Below, piece after piece: positions 26,717 to 35,639 of a stretch of 64,000 bases of DNA. Position 1 is the stretch's first letter. Each line of letters begins with the position of its first letter. The notes under the pieces are model-generated. The model was not told where the DNA came from. It made no database searches and saw only the letters and a list, made by a program, of their open reading frames with translations. The translations under genes and the position numbers were made by a program. Source of the stretch: Acetobacter musti (lineage in GTDB: Bacteria > Pseudomonadota > Alphaproteobacteria > Acetobacterales > Acetobacteraceae); contig NZ_WOTB01000010.1 of assembly GCF_011516835.1 (NCBI RefSeq), positions 62,001 through 126,000 on the forward strand, written 5' to 3'.

Positions 26717-28054
26717 ATGGAACAGACCCGGAAAAGAATGGTTCTCGGCGGACTCTTCGAAGCCAACGGATATCACTCCGCAGCATGGCTGCTTCCGTCG
26801 GCCCAGGACGACGCGGCGACAGATGTCGACTATTTCCGCAACATCATCCAGGAAGCGGAAGCCGGAAAACTGGATTTTTTCTTTCTGGCCGACACACCCG
26901 CCGCCCGCACCGAGAACCTGGATTTCTGGACGCGCTCGCCGCTTTACATGAACATGATGGAGCCCATCACGCTCCTCTCCGCGCTCGCCGGCTCCACCAG
27001 CCATATCGGCCTCGGCGCAACCGCCTCAACCAGCTTCTACGAACCCTATAATATCGCCCGCCTTTTCGGCTCGCTCGACCACATCAGCCACGGTCGCGCC
27101 GCCTGGAACGTGGTGACGAGCGCCAATGATTACGCAGCCCGGAATTTCGGGCTCTCCGCCCTGCCGCCACACGATAAACGCTACGAAAAAGCCGCCGAAT
27201 GCCTCGAAGTCGTTCAGGCGCTGTGGGACACATGGGAAGACGACGCGTTTATTTTCGACAAGGCGAACGCCCGGATGTTCGATCCGGAAAAATTCCATAT
27301 CCTTGACCACCAGGGCGAATTTTTCCGCGTTTATGGCGGCCTGAACATGCGACGCTCCCGTCAGGGCCAGCCCGTCATTTTCCAGGCCGGCGCGTCCGAA
27401 GCCGGCAAGGAATTCGCCGCGAGAACCGCCGAGGTCGTCTTCGGAACCGGCTCCTGCCTCGAACAGGCACAGGCCTTCTACCGCGACCTCAAGGGACGCA
27501 TGACCCGCTACGGCCGCTCCACGGACGCACTGAAAGTGCTGTCGGGCGTGTCGGTCGTCGTCGGCGAAAGCGAGGAGCAGGCCAGAGAAAAATGGGCGCT
27601 GTGGCAGGAGACCGTGCCGATCGAGGTCGGCCTGATGTATCTGAAAACCGATCTCGAAACCGATCTCTCCGACCTCCCGCTCGACGAGCCCGTCCCGGAG
27701 CATCGGATTCCGGACCACTCGAATTTCCATCAGATCTATTTCAATGAAATCGTCGGCCTGATCCGCGAAGGCCTCACCCTGCGCGAAATCTGCCGGAAAT
27801 ATAACCGCAGCAAGGTCATTTTCTACGGAACGCCTTCCGGTATCGCCGATCAGATGGAACACTGGGTCAGCGAAGGCGGCAGCGACGGATTCATGATGGC
27901 CCTTCCGGTTCTCCCGGAAAGCCTCACGGACATCACGCGCAAAGTCGTTCCGGAACTGCAGCGCCGCGGCCTGTTCAGAACCGAATATGAAGGCACGACA
28001 CTCCGTGAAAATCTCGGCCTTGCCCGCCCCCGGAACAGACACGTCACAGCATAG
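26717..28054 (+). CDS. LLM-class flavin-dependent monooxygenase, NtaA/SnaA/DszA family
   Basis: A 445-residue FMNH2-dependent monooxygenase of the group that includes nitrilotriacetate (NtaA) and dibenzothiophene-sulfone (DszA) monooxygenases. These split C-N or C-S bonds. Landmarks are FLADTPAA, the barrel segment HISHGRAAWNVVTSANDYAARNFG cut into its parts (SHGRAAWNVVTS, AARNFG), and PVIFQAGASEAGKEFAARTAE. Length fits the family. It is divergent from the polyamine-type importer and is followed by a GhrA-like reductase after 108 bases. The flavin reductase at 38380 or 7089 could supply FMNH2. Confidence 0.92.
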   Translation: MEQTRKRMVLGGLFEANGYHSAAWLLPSAQDDAATDVDYFRNIIQEAEAGKLDFFFLADTPAARTENLDFWTRSPLYMNMMEPITLLSALAGSTSHIGLGATASTSFYEPYNIARLFGSLDHISHGRAAWNVVTSANDYAARNFGLSALPPHDKRYEKAAECLEVVQALWDTWEDDAFIFDKANARMFDPEKFHILDHQGEFFRVYGGLNMRRSRQGQPVIFQAGASEAGKEFAARTAEVVFGTGSCLEQAQAFYRDLKGRMTRYGRSTDALKVLSGVSVVVGESEEQAREKWALWQETVPIEVGLMYLKTDLETDLSDLPLDEPVPEHRIPDHSNFHQIYFNEIVGLIREGLTLREICRKYNRSKVIFYGTPSGIADQMEHWVSEGGSDGFMMALPVLPESLTDITRKVVPELQRRGLFRTEYEGTTLRENLGLARPRNRHVTA

Positions 28055-28162
28055 AGCGTCGGCCGGGCCGGCCTGACGGCAGACAATCCGGAGATCAGGC
28101 CGGCCACGGTCTCCGCAGCCTGTCCGGCCCTGTGGCCGGCCACATGGAAAGGGGGAGACGAA

Positions 28163-29089
28163 ATGTCTTTTGTGCTCAGGCTGGATCAGACCCGTGAACT
28201 GCACTGGCAGACCGTCTTCCGCCAGCAGATGCCGGAAATGGCCTTCCATTTCTGGCCCGAATGCGGCAACCCGGAAGACGTCGAATACCTGGCGCTGTGG
28301 AAGCCCGACCCTGAAATCTTCGCACAGTTCCCGAACCTGAAACTGGTGTTCTCCCTGGGCGCCGGCGTCGATCAGTTCGACCTCAGCACCCTGCCTCCCC
28401 AGGTCAGCCTCGTCAGAATGATCGAACCCGCCCTCACGGCCGGCATGGTCGAATACGTCACCGCCTTCGTCCTCGCCATTCAGCGCGACCTCCCGCTTTA
28501 CAGACAGCAGCAGACAGAGCGCCTGTGGCAGGCCCACCCCGAACGCCCGGCCGCCGCAACCCGCGTCGGCATCATGGGCATGGGCACGCTGGGAACACCC
28601 TGCGCAAAAGCCCTCCTCTCCCTCGGCTTCGCGGTCCAGGGGTGGAACAGAAGCCCCCGCGACATCGCAGACGTCCCCGTATTCGCCGGCGACACGGAAC
28701 TGGACGCCTTCCTCGCCTCCACGGACATCCTCGTCTGCCTTCTGCCCCTGACCGACGCGACCCGCGGGCTGTTCCGCGCATCGCTGTTCTCGAAGCTCCC
28801 GAAAGGCGCCAGCTTCATCAACGCCGGCCGGGGCGGACACGTCGTCACCGACGATCTGCTCGGCGCCCTCGACAGCGGCCAGCTGCGCTGGGCCGTCCTG
28901 GACGTCACCAGCCCCGAACCTCTGCCCGCCACCTCACCCCTGTGGGAACACCCCTGGATCATCCTCACACCCCATATCGCAAGCAACACAAACGCACAGA
29001 GCGGCGCGGAGAGCGTCATCGCCAATATCAGACGCTTTCAGGCCGGCCAGCCTCCCGCCGGCCTGGTCGATCGCCGGAAAGCCTATTAG
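28163..29089 (+). CDS. Glyoxylate/hydroxypyruvate reductase, GhrA type
   Basis: A 308-residue D-2-hydroxyacid dehydrogenase of the GhrA group. The NAD(P) motif is GIMGMGTLG, near residue 136. Catalytic residues expected for the family are visible: Arg in NAGRGGHVV, Glu in SPEPLP and His in TPHIASN. GhrA enzymes reduce glyoxylate and hydroxypyruvate. NtaA-type monooxygenases release glyoxylate from N-carboxymethyl compounds, so this gene right after the monooxygenase could dispose of that product; this is inference. A GGAAAGGGGGAG ribosome site precedes the ATG. Repeat A copy 3 follows. Confidence 0.88.
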   Translation: MSFVLRLDQTRELHWQTVFRQQMPEMAFHFWPECGNPEDVEYLALWKPDPEIFAQFPNLKLVFSLGAGVDQFDLSTLPPQVSLVRMIEPALTAGMVEYVTAFVLAIQRDLPLYRQQQTERLWQAHPERPAAATRVGIMGMGTLGTPCAKALLSLGFAVQGWNRSPRDIADVPVFAGDTELDAFLASTDILVCLLPLTDATRGLFRASLFSKLPKGASFINAGRGGHVVTDDLLGALDSGQLRWAVLDVTSPEPLPATSPLWEHPWIILTPHIASNTNAQSGAESVIANIRRFQAGQPPAGLVDRRKAY

Positions 29090-29108
29090 AAACCCTTGAT
29101 AAGAAACA

Positions 29109-29196
29109 ATAAAAGTTTTTGGGTGCCGCCTTTTTTCAAAAAGGCGGCGTCTTCTGAAGCTTTTTGAAAAAAGCTTCACCAAAAACTTTTTATAAT
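29109..29196 (+). repeat. Repeat A, copy 3
   Basis: A nearly perfect copy: AAAGTTTTTGG, GCCGCC/GGCGGC stem, GAAGCTT/AAGCTTC stem, CCAAAAACTTT. The conserved tail TTCACAGGCAGGCTTCTGAA follows. It separates the GhrA-like gene from the CocE-like gene on the same strand. Confidence 0.92.
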
Positions 29197-29292
29197 TAAC
29201 CAAAGACTTCACAGGCAGGCTTCTGAAACAGTCTCTTTAAGCAGCCCCGCCCGGAAAAGGCGCCAGAGTTTTCCGCAAAAAAGGAACAGGTC

Positions 29293-31395
29293 ATGTCATC
29301 ACAGAAGGCAGCAAAAAAGTTTCCAACACCATGCTCCCTTCCGACAGAAGGCCTGTCCCCGCAATCAGTGGCAACGCCGCGCCACCACCCGGAGCGGCAT
29401 AACCCGCCCGGACGCCAGGAAACCCCTGATGCTTCCGGCCGGAAATTCCCCTCCGTCCTGACCAGAACATCCATTTTCACAGCCTGTCTCACCGGATTTT
29501 CCTTCTGCCTGGCAACCGCGCCCGCCCTTGCGGACAGCACGTGGCCCTCCCAGACCGGACGGGGCAGCTGCAAAGTCAGTAAAAAAACCGATGTCCCGGC
29601 CAGAATGCGGGACGGCGTCGTTCTGCGCGCCGATATCTACACACCGGAAACCTCCGGCAAGGTCCCGGTCATTCTCATGCGCACGCAGTACGGCAAGGAC
29701 GCCGCCCAGATGCAGCCCTCCCGCTTCCAGTCCCCGGACTGGTTCGCCTCGCATTGCTACATCGTGGTGATCCAGGACATCCGCGGTCAGGGAAAATCCG
29801 ACGGAACCTTCTACGAATATCGTTACGACCGCAATGACGGATACGATACGGTCGAATGGGCCGCCCGCCTGCCAGGCTCAAACGGAAAAGTCGGCATGTA
29901 CGGCTCCTCCTATGTCGGCGCCACACAATGGCTCGCCGCCACCGCAACCCCGCCATCACTCGCCGCGATCGCCCCGTCCAACACAGGCTCCGATTACGGA
30001 GACGGCTGGACATACGAAGACGGCGCGTTCCGCCTCGCCTTCATCGAACCCTGGATGATGGCCGACATCGCCTCCTCCGCCGCCGCGAACCGCGGAGACA
30101 CGAAACTGGCGAAGGAACTCGCGGAGGCCGGCAGAAACCCCGCGAAATGGATGACCTACACGCCCTACACGACATTTCCGCCATTGCGCCCGCAGGACAA
30201 AAAGGTCGCGCCCTATTTCTATGACGCCATCCGCCATCCGGCCTCAGACGAATACTGGAAAGAGTTCGATATAAAATCGCGTTATCACAAGGTGACCGTC
30301 CCCGTCCTCGCATTCGACGGCTGGTACGACGCCTTCCTGAACGGCGCGCTGGAGAACTTCACCGGGATGCAGCGTGAAGGCGGCACTCCCGAAGCGCGCC
30401 GGAACCAGCGCATCGTCATCGGCCCCTGGGATCATATCGGCTGGGGAAGAGAAGCCTCGACAGTCAGCCCCCGCCTGAAAGCCATTGGCCCGGTCGCGAA
30501 CAGCCCCGTCAACGATCTCATGCTGAAATGGTTCGACCACTTCCTGAAAGGTGACAATAACGGCGTCGCAACAGGCCCCCGTATCGATTATTTCACCATG
30601 GGTGAAAACAGGTGGCACACCGCGAACGCCTGGCCGGTCCCGGGCACCAAATGGCAGACCTGGTATCTCGGCAGCCAGCACAGCGCGTCATCCGTCATGG
30701 GCGACGGCGCCCTCACCCCGCTTCCGCCAGGCCAGCATCCGCCAGAGACGCGTCCCCTGCCCACCGGAGACACCGACCCGGCCACCCTGACAGCGAAAAC
30801 CGATGAATTTACCTACAATCCGGACAATCCGGTTCCCAGCGTGGGCGGACATTCCTGCTGCAGCTGGGATTCCGGACCGCAGGGCCAGTACGATCAGTCA
30901 TCGGTCGAGCAGAGGCCGGATATCCTCGTTTTCACCAGTTCTCCCCTCACGACACCCCTCAATGTAACTGGCCCGATCAGTGTCGAACTGTATGCATCGA
31001 CAAGTGCGACCGACACCGACTTCACCGCGAAACTGGTCGATGTCGCTCCGGACGGCACGGCCGTGAACCTGAACAATGGCATCCAGGCCACACGCTTCCG
31101 CAATTCATTAAGTCATCCCGAACCCGTCCATCCGGGCGAGATATACAAATACAGAATCAAGATCTGGCCAGCCAGCAATCTGTTTATGCCCGGACACCGC
31201 ATAAGACTGGAAATCTCATCGAGCGATTATCCTCAGTTCGCGCCAAATCCCAACACAGGAGACGTATTCGGAACATCGGACCGCCATCAGAAAGCGCTTC
31301 AGAAAATCTGGCACGATCGGGATCATCCCTCCGCTCTCATCCTCCCTGTCATCGACACACCCTCCGACAGCATGGATAAAGCCCCCGCACTTTAA
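29293..31395 (+). CDS. CocE/NonD-family hydrolase (peptidase S15 type), exported
   Basis: A 700-residue acyl/amide hydrolase. The alpha/beta domain contains the nucleophile in GMYGSSYVGATQW, an acid residue in FDGWYDAFLNG and the histidine in GPWDHIGWG. A C-terminal jelly-roll domain follows (about 540-690; GPISVELYASTSATDTDFTA). The hydrophobic segment FTACLTGFSFCLATAPALA at about residues 60-78 is a signal peptide preceded by an unusually long 55-residue n-region. The ATG at 29293 has AAGGAA upstream, and no better internal start was seen. Family members cleave X-Pro dipeptides, cocaine-like esters or glutaryl amides. Confidence 0.88.
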   Translation: MSSQKAAKKFPTPCSLPTEGLSPQSVATPRHHPERHNPPGRQETPDASGRKFPSVLTRTSIFTACLTGFSFCLATAPALADSTWPSQTGRGSCKVSKKTDVPARMRDGVVLRADIYTPETSGKVPVILMRTQYGKDAAQMQPSRFQSPDWFASHCYIVVIQDIRGQGKSDGTFYEYRYDRNDGYDTVEWAARLPGSNGKVGMYGSSYVGATQWLAATATPPSLAAIAPSNTGSDYGDGWTYEDGAFRLAFIEPWMMADIASSAAANRGDTKLAKELAEAGRNPAKWMTYTPYTTFPPLRPQDKKVAPYFYDAIRHPASDEYWKEFDIKSRYHKVTVPVLAFDGWYDAFLNGALENFTGMQREGGTPEARRNQRIVIGPWDHIGWGREASTVSPRLKAIGPVANSPVNDLMLKWFDHFLKGDNNGVATGPRIDYFTMGENRWHTANAWPVPGTKWQTWYLGSQHSASSVMGDGALTPLPPGQHPPETRPLPTGDTDPATLTAKTDEFTYNPDNPVPSVGGHSCCSWDSGPQGQYDQSSVEQRPDILVFTSSPLTTPLNVTGPISVELYASTSATDTDFTAKLVDVAPDGTAVNLNNGIQATRFRNSLSHPEPVHPGEIYKYRIKIWPASNLFMPGHRIRLEISSSDYPQFAPNPNTGDVFGTSDRHQKALQKIWHDRDHPSALILPVIDTPSDSMDKAPAL

Positions 31396-31421
31396 CGTCT
31401 CTTCCAAAGCCGGTCTGTTCC

Positions 31422-31462
31422 GTTTCCCTTCAGGGCTTCACCACCGGCCCCAAAAGGGAAAC
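31422..31462. other. Inverted repeat after the CocE-like gene
   Basis: GTTTCCCTT (31422-31430) and AAGGGAAAC (31454-31462) form a 9-bp stem with a 23-base loop, just 3' of the CocE-like gene. There is no T-run, so a terminator role is uncertain. Confidence 0.3.
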
Positions 31463-31637
31463 AGTTCCGCCGATCCCGGTCCGGCCAGGCTCTCCATTCC
31501 GGAAGACATTTCCGCCCGCGCCGGAGGCACCGCCACATTTCTCCTATGTCGCAAACAGAAGAAAACGAAGCATATTGTTCATTGCCAACAAACTGATGCT
31601 ATGCAGATATGATCATATCTTTTCTGATGGTGAAAAC

Positions 31638-32069
31638 ATGACAGCCGATATTCATTCAGCCGTGACTCACCGGCGTATCCGCCCCTTCAATACGAAACAG
31701 ACCTATCCGGAACAGAATCTCGACAACGATCTCTGTCAGGCGGTCGTCGCGGGGAACACGATCTATCTCCGTGGCCAGGTTCCGCAGGATCTCGACACAC
31801 GCGAGAATGTCGGCGTCGGCGATCCGGAAAAGCAGGCCGAAAAAGTCGCTGAAAATATAAAACTTCTTCTGGATGAATGTGACGCCGAACTGCGCCATAT
31901 CTGTAAAGTCACCGTGTATCTGACCGATATCAGACATCGCGAGGCCGTCTACCGGACACTCGGCAGGCATCTGCGCGGCGTCTTTCCCGTGTTCACCGGC
32001 CTCGTCGTCGTGGCTCTCGCCCGCCCCGAATGGCTGGTGGAAGTCGACGTCATCGCGGTGAAAGACTGA
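31638..32069 (+). CDS. RidA-fold (YjgF/YER057c/UK114) protein
   Basis: A 143-residue protein of the RidA fold. RidA enzymes hydrolyse reactive imines/enamines made by amine-oxidising or PLP enzymes. The usual landmarks are present (VVAGNTIYLRGQVPQDL, LLDECDAELRHICKVTVYLTDI, VEVDVIAV). The arginine of the canonical PARS motif is not: the segment reads FPVFTGLVVVAL. It belongs to a divergent Rid subgroup that may not have imine deaminase activity. ATG 31638 is preferred to an in-frame TTG at 31575. It sits among an amine oxidase, an M20 deacylase and a flavin monooxygenase. Confidence 0.88.
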   Translation: MTADIHSAVTHRRIRPFNTKQTYPEQNLDNDLCQAVVAGNTIYLRGQVPQDLDTRENVGVGDPEKQAEKVAENIKLLLDECDAELRHICKVTVYLTDIRHREAVYRTLGRHLRGVFPVFTGLVVVALARPEWLVEVDVIAVKD

Positions 32070-32144
32070 TCCGGCACACCGAAAAATCACAGTGTCCGCA
32101 GGCACAGAAACCGTTTCAGATGCCCGCTTGCAAAACCTCTGGTA

Positions 32145-32234
32145 AATTATAAAAAGTTTTTAGGCGCCGCCTTTTTTCAAAAAGGCCGCGTCTTCTGAAG
32201 CTTTTTGAAAAAGCTTCATCAAAAACTTCTTTAT
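32145..32234 (+). repeat. Repeat A, copy 4 (core flipped relative to flanks)
   Basis: The core runs in the forward sense (GCCGCC stem, then GAAGCTT stem). The flank normally found on the right (AAACCTCTGGTAAATTATAAA) is on the left, and the head-type flank (CTTTATCAAAG) is on the right. It sits between the convergent RidA and DUF1028 genes. Confidence 0.85.
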
Positions 32235-32356
32235 CAAAGATTGCCACGAAGTGTTCTTTGATTCCGGCTGAAGCAGGCAGATAACCGGAACGAAAAAAGA
32301 TAACAGCATCAGTCTGCTATAAAATTCCGCCCCTTTATGACTGAAAACACCCTCTG

Positions 32357-32413
32357 ACAAACCGGGATCAAAGGGACCGCGTCCCTTTGTGGGGCCCGGG
32401 GCAAAGCCCGGGA
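32357..32413 (+). repeat. Repeat B, copy 3
   Basis: Begins ACAAACCGGGATCAAAGGG and has the stems AAGGGAC/GTCCCTT and CCCGGGGC/GCCCGGG. It lies about 120 bases after repeat A copy 4; the two fill most of the 400-base convergent gap. Confidence 0.88.
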
Positions 32414-32473
32414 AAACCATCGTTCCATCCCCCGTCTCTTCAGAGCATCCAGCGCCCCGCCTTCCATCCGAGA

Positions 32474-33151
32474 TTACTCGTCCCCCGGAACACCATAAGA
32501 CGGCGCGGATAACGGATTCAGGCAACGGGTCACATAATCGTTCATCTGAGGCTGCCAGACTTTCCACAGTTCCGCGAGACGCCCGACGGGCTCATCATCC
32601 CAGTCAACACGCAGATCCACAAGCGGCCAGCTCTGCCGGTCGACAACGATCATACCCGCTGACCGGACCGGCCCCGCCTCACCACCCGCTTCCAGCCCGC
32701 CCAGCATGGCAATGACAAGCCGCTCTCCAAGATCCAGCGATTCATCAGCCTCCAGAAACGCTTTCCCAACCGCTTCCGGAACAGACTGACTGGCCAGCAT
32801 ATTCCCGGCGGAAACAACGTTCTTTTCTATAAACGTCGCATGACAGCCAAGCGTGCGCTCGCCGGACCAGACCGCACCGTCTCCACAGGCATCCAGAATC
32901 GCGAGCTGCCGGAATTCGGAAAAATCCGCGTTCCGGACAAGAATGTCACGACACTCCGCCGCACTGGCTCCCCTCTCCAGAAGATCCAGCCCGGCAGGGC
33001 CGAGCCGCGGATCGGTAACATTCTGGGACGCCACCACACCCACACCCGCCCGGGCAAAAGCACACCGGCTGGTCACCGCCGGAGACGAGGAAGAAACCGC
33101 CATTCCGAACTGCCCCGTGCGGGCACACCGTGCTATAACTGAAAACGTCAT
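32474..33151 (-). CDS. DUF1028 family protein (Ntn-hydrolase-like fold)
   Basis: A 225-residue DUF1028 protein. The N-terminal TFSVIARCARTGQFGMAVSS motif and the segment GVGVVASQNVTDPRLGP are diagnostic. Family members are structurally related to Ntn-hydrolases, but the reaction is unknown. In many proteobacteria this family is encoded beside RidA-like and M20 peptidase-like genes, as here. The start of the M20 deacylase (34324) to its stop (33188) lies 36 bases upstream in the same direction, so the two are probably one transcript. Hydrolysis of an amide or peptide-like intermediate is a reasonable guess. Confidence 0.9.
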   Translation of the reverse strand: MTFSVIARCARTGQFGMAVSSSSPAVTSRCAFARAGVGVVASQNVTDPRLGPAGLDLLERGASAAECRDILVRNADFSEFRQLAILDACGDGAVWSGERTLGCHATFIEKNVVSAGNMLASQSVPEAVGKAFLEADESLDLGERLVIAMLGGLEAGGEAGPVRSAGMIVVDRQSWPLVDLRVDWDDEPVGRLAELWKVWQPQMNDYVTRCLNPLSAPSYGVPGDE

Positions 33152-33187
33152 GATTACCCTTCCGACGGGAAATTGAAAAAACCGGTA

Positions 33188-34324
33188 TCAGCGGCAGAGC
33201 CGGTCGAGCACACCCTCCAGAAACCGGTCGCCCTGCAAAAGCTCTTCACGCGTGATGTACTCATCCGCCTTATGCGCCCGCCCGATCGAACCCGGCCCGC
33301 AGACGACACACGCCAGACTAAGCTGCTCCTCAAACAAGCCCGCCTCCGTCCCGAAATTAATGACATCCGTTTCATTTCTTCCGGTTTCATGCAGAACAAG
33401 AGTGCAGATTTCAGTATTCCGGCTGCTGTTCAGCCCCGGATAGGCATTCTCGACCTCAATTAGAATTTCACCACCGCCCACAGAGGATATGACAGAACGG
33501 GACGCTTCCCGCAGCCGTTCCAGATACCCCGCACCGTCCTGCCCGGGCAGAAGCCGCATTTCAGCCATCACCGAACAATGCTCCGGAACGATATTGAGCG
33601 CCGCCCCGCCCTCAATCAGTCCGGCCTGAACAGTCGAAAACGGAACCGTAAACCGCGTGTCATGCGTCTCCGTATCCCGAATATACGTCTGCAGACGCCC
33701 CAGTTCCTGAACCATGCCGGCAGCCAGACTGATGGCATTGATCCCCTCAAACGGACTGGCCGAATGAGCGGCCCGCCCGGTACAGCGTATCCGGAACGAA
33801 ATCTTGCCCTTATGAGCCGTCGCAACACGCATCCCTGTCGGCTCGCCGACAATGCACCCGCCGGCCTCCAGCCCGTTCTCTTTCAGATCCCGCAACAGAG
33901 AGCGCACACCCAGACAACCCAGCTCCTCATCATACGAAATCGCAAGATGAAGAGGCCGCCGCAACGTCCGCGCCGAAGCTTTCGCCGCCGCGGTCAGCAT
34001 ACAGGCAAGAAAGCCCTTCATATCACTCGACCCGCGACCGTAAAGCCGGTCCTCCTGCCCGCTCAGCGTGAAAGGGTCCGTGGACCAGTTCTGACCAGCC
34101 ACCGGCACGACATCGGAATGGGCCGAAAGCACGATCCCGCCCGGACCATCCGGCCCGAGCGAGGCGAACAGACTGAACGCGTCCGGGCGATCTCCCGCGA
34201 CACGCCGCACGCGCGCACCGATCCCGGCCAGAAACTCTTCGATCCAGCCGATGATATCTCCGTTTGGCGTACCGCAGATACTTGGGAAACCAATCAGCGT
34301 CCTGAGAATATCCTCAGTTGACAT
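33188..34324 (-). CDS. M20-family deacylase, ArgE (acetylornithine deacetylase)-like
   Basis: A 378-residue zinc amidohydrolase of the M20/ArgE family. The first metal motif is LSAHSDVVPV (His, Asp), followed by LYGRGSSDMKG (bridging Asp), EELGCLG (catalytic Glu) and a C-terminal histidine region. A dimerisation insert lies at about residues 175-290. It removes N-acyl groups from amino acids or related amines. It is probably not the housekeeping ArgE because it sits in a catabolic cluster with DUF1028, RidA and an Ldh-type dehydrogenase, and no other arginine biosynthesis gene is near. Confidence 0.85.
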   Translation of the reverse strand: MSTEDILRTLIGFPSICGTPNGDIIGWIEEFLAGIGARVRRVAGDRPDAFSLFASLGPDGPGGIVLSAHSDVVPVAGQNWSTDPFTLSGQEDRLYGRGSSDMKGFLACMLTAAAKASARTLRRPLHLAISYDEELGCLGVRSLLRDLKENGLEAGGCIVGEPTGMRVATAHKGKISFRIRCTGRAAHSASPFEGINAISLAAGMVQELGRLQTYIRDTETHDTRFTVPFSTVQAGLIEGGAALNIVPEHCSVMAEMRLLPGQDGAGYLERLREASRSVISSVGGGEILIEVENAYPGLNSSRNTEICTLVLHETGRNETDVINFGTEAGLFEEQLSLACVVCGPGSIGRAHKADEYITREELLQGDRFLEGVLDRLCR

Positions 34325-34571
34325 CGTCTTTTCTGTCTCCGGAAGGGCTCCGCCGGCAGGACGGCACTGACCGGTATTTTATGCGACACCCGGATGACGA
34401 GTTCAACCCGGACAGAGCCTTATTCACGAACACGAAACAGCTTTTTTGATTCCATCCTCCAGACAACCCCCAGTCACCATGTCAGCGGCGCCCCCCCGGC
34501 CCCGATTGCACGCTGCGAGGAATACCATTACAGATTTCTGAAAGACATTCCCTGTTCGGAACGGAAAACAC

Positions 34572-35594
34572 ATGCCAGATGTAAGATATTTTCCGGAAAA
34601 TGTTCTGGAACCGGTCATCCGGGAGTTTCTGTGCCAGGCAGGAGCCTCGCCGGACGATTCCGCACAGACGACAAAAGCCCTCCTGCATGCGTCCCGCACG
34701 GGAGTCGACAGCCACGGCGTCCGCCTCGCGGTCTACTACGCGCGCCTGCTGCGATCCGGACGGCTGAACGCATCACCTCACCGTCAGGTCAGACACACCG
34801 GCCCGGCAACAGCCCTGCTCGACGCCGATCACGGTCTCGCCCACCCGGCTTCCTACCTTGCGATGAACGAAGCCATCGCCCTGGCCAGAAACGCCGGAAT
34901 CGGCGCGGTCGGCGTCATGAACTCAACCCATTTCGGCGCCGCCGGAGCCTATGCGCTGGAAGCCGCATATCAGAACATGATCGGCATCAGCACCTGCAAC
35001 GCGGAATCACTGGTCAGTCTTTTCCAGGGCAGCATCCCGTTTCACGGAACAAACCCGATCGCAATGGCGGCGCCGGTTCCGGACAGCAACCCCTGGCTGC
35101 TCGACATGGCAACCTCCTCCATCCCGTTCAATCGCGTGCAGCTTTACCGTTCCCTCGGAATAACGCTGCCGGAAAACGTAGCCCTCGACAGCGACGGCCA
35201 GCCAACACGGGACCCGCAGAAAGCACGCTTTCTCGAACCCCTGGGCGGTCCGGAATTCGGCTTCAAAGGCGCGGCCCTCGCAGGTGTCGTCACGCTCCTG
35301 TCAGCAATCCTCACCGGAGCAACATGCGATCCCGACATCCCGTCAGGACCAGACGCAAAAGGTCCGTCCAATATCGGTCATTTCTTTATCGCCCTCGATC
35401 CCGGCCGTTTCGTCGGCCAGACCGGATATCGCACCGCGATCACCCATTACCTCGCCGCACTACGCGGTTCTCCGGCCAGAAATCCGGACCAGCGGATCAT
35501 GGCGCCGGGCGACCGGGAATGGGCCGAGACCGAAAAACGCGCGCGACAGGGCATACCCGTCGATCCCGACACCACAGCCGCGCTCGGTCTCTGA
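34572..35594 (+). CDS. Ldh-family (malate/L-lactate/ureidoglycolate) dehydrogenase
   Basis: A 340-residue NAD(P)-dependent dehydrogenase of the L-sulfolactate/ureidoglycolate/malate family, unrelated to Rossmann-type MDH. Landmarks are RTGVDSHGVRL at residues 43-53, STHFGAAGAYAL with the catalytic histidine (about 119), PNPIAMAAP-like (TNPIAMAAPV) and FGFKGAALA. The family includes ComC-type (S)-sulfolactate dehydrogenases, which is notable beside the sulfur genes, but substrate cannot be read from sequence. It is divergent from the M20 deacylase gene. An overlapping longer frame from 34394 is a shadow. Confidence 0.88.
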   Translation: MPDVRYFPENVLEPVIREFLCQAGASPDDSAQTTKALLHASRTGVDSHGVRLAVYYARLLRSGRLNASPHRQVRHTGPATALLDADHGLAHPASYLAMNEAIALARNAGIGAVGVMNSTHFGAAGAYALEAAYQNMIGISTCNAESLVSLFQGSIPFHGTNPIAMAAPVPDSNPWLLDMATSSIPFNRVQLYRSLGITLPENVALDSDGQPTRDPQKARFLEPLGGPEFGFKGAALAGVVTLLSAILTGATCDPDIPSGPDAKGPSNIGHFFIALDPGRFVGQTGYRTAITHYLAALRGSPARNPDQRIMAPGDREWAETEKRARQGIPVDPDTTAALGL

Positions 35595-35639
35595 CTTCAC
35601 ACAGAACAAACGATCCGTGACCCGCCTGCCACAAACCAG

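Noticed and set aside
27026-28840. Antisense frame of 604 codons over the monooxygenase and GhrA-like genes
   Set aside because: No family similarity and it spans two good genes of the opposite strand; a by-product of GC-rich third positions.
32389-32715. 108-codon frame across repeat B and the DUF1028 3' end
   Set aside because: Pro/His/Arg-rich, starts inside repeat B, overlaps a good gene on the other strand.
34394-35620. 408-codon frame overlapping the Ldh-type gene on the same strand
   Set aside because: Arg/Pro/Ser-rich with no motifs; the 340-residue frame has the full Ldh-family signature.
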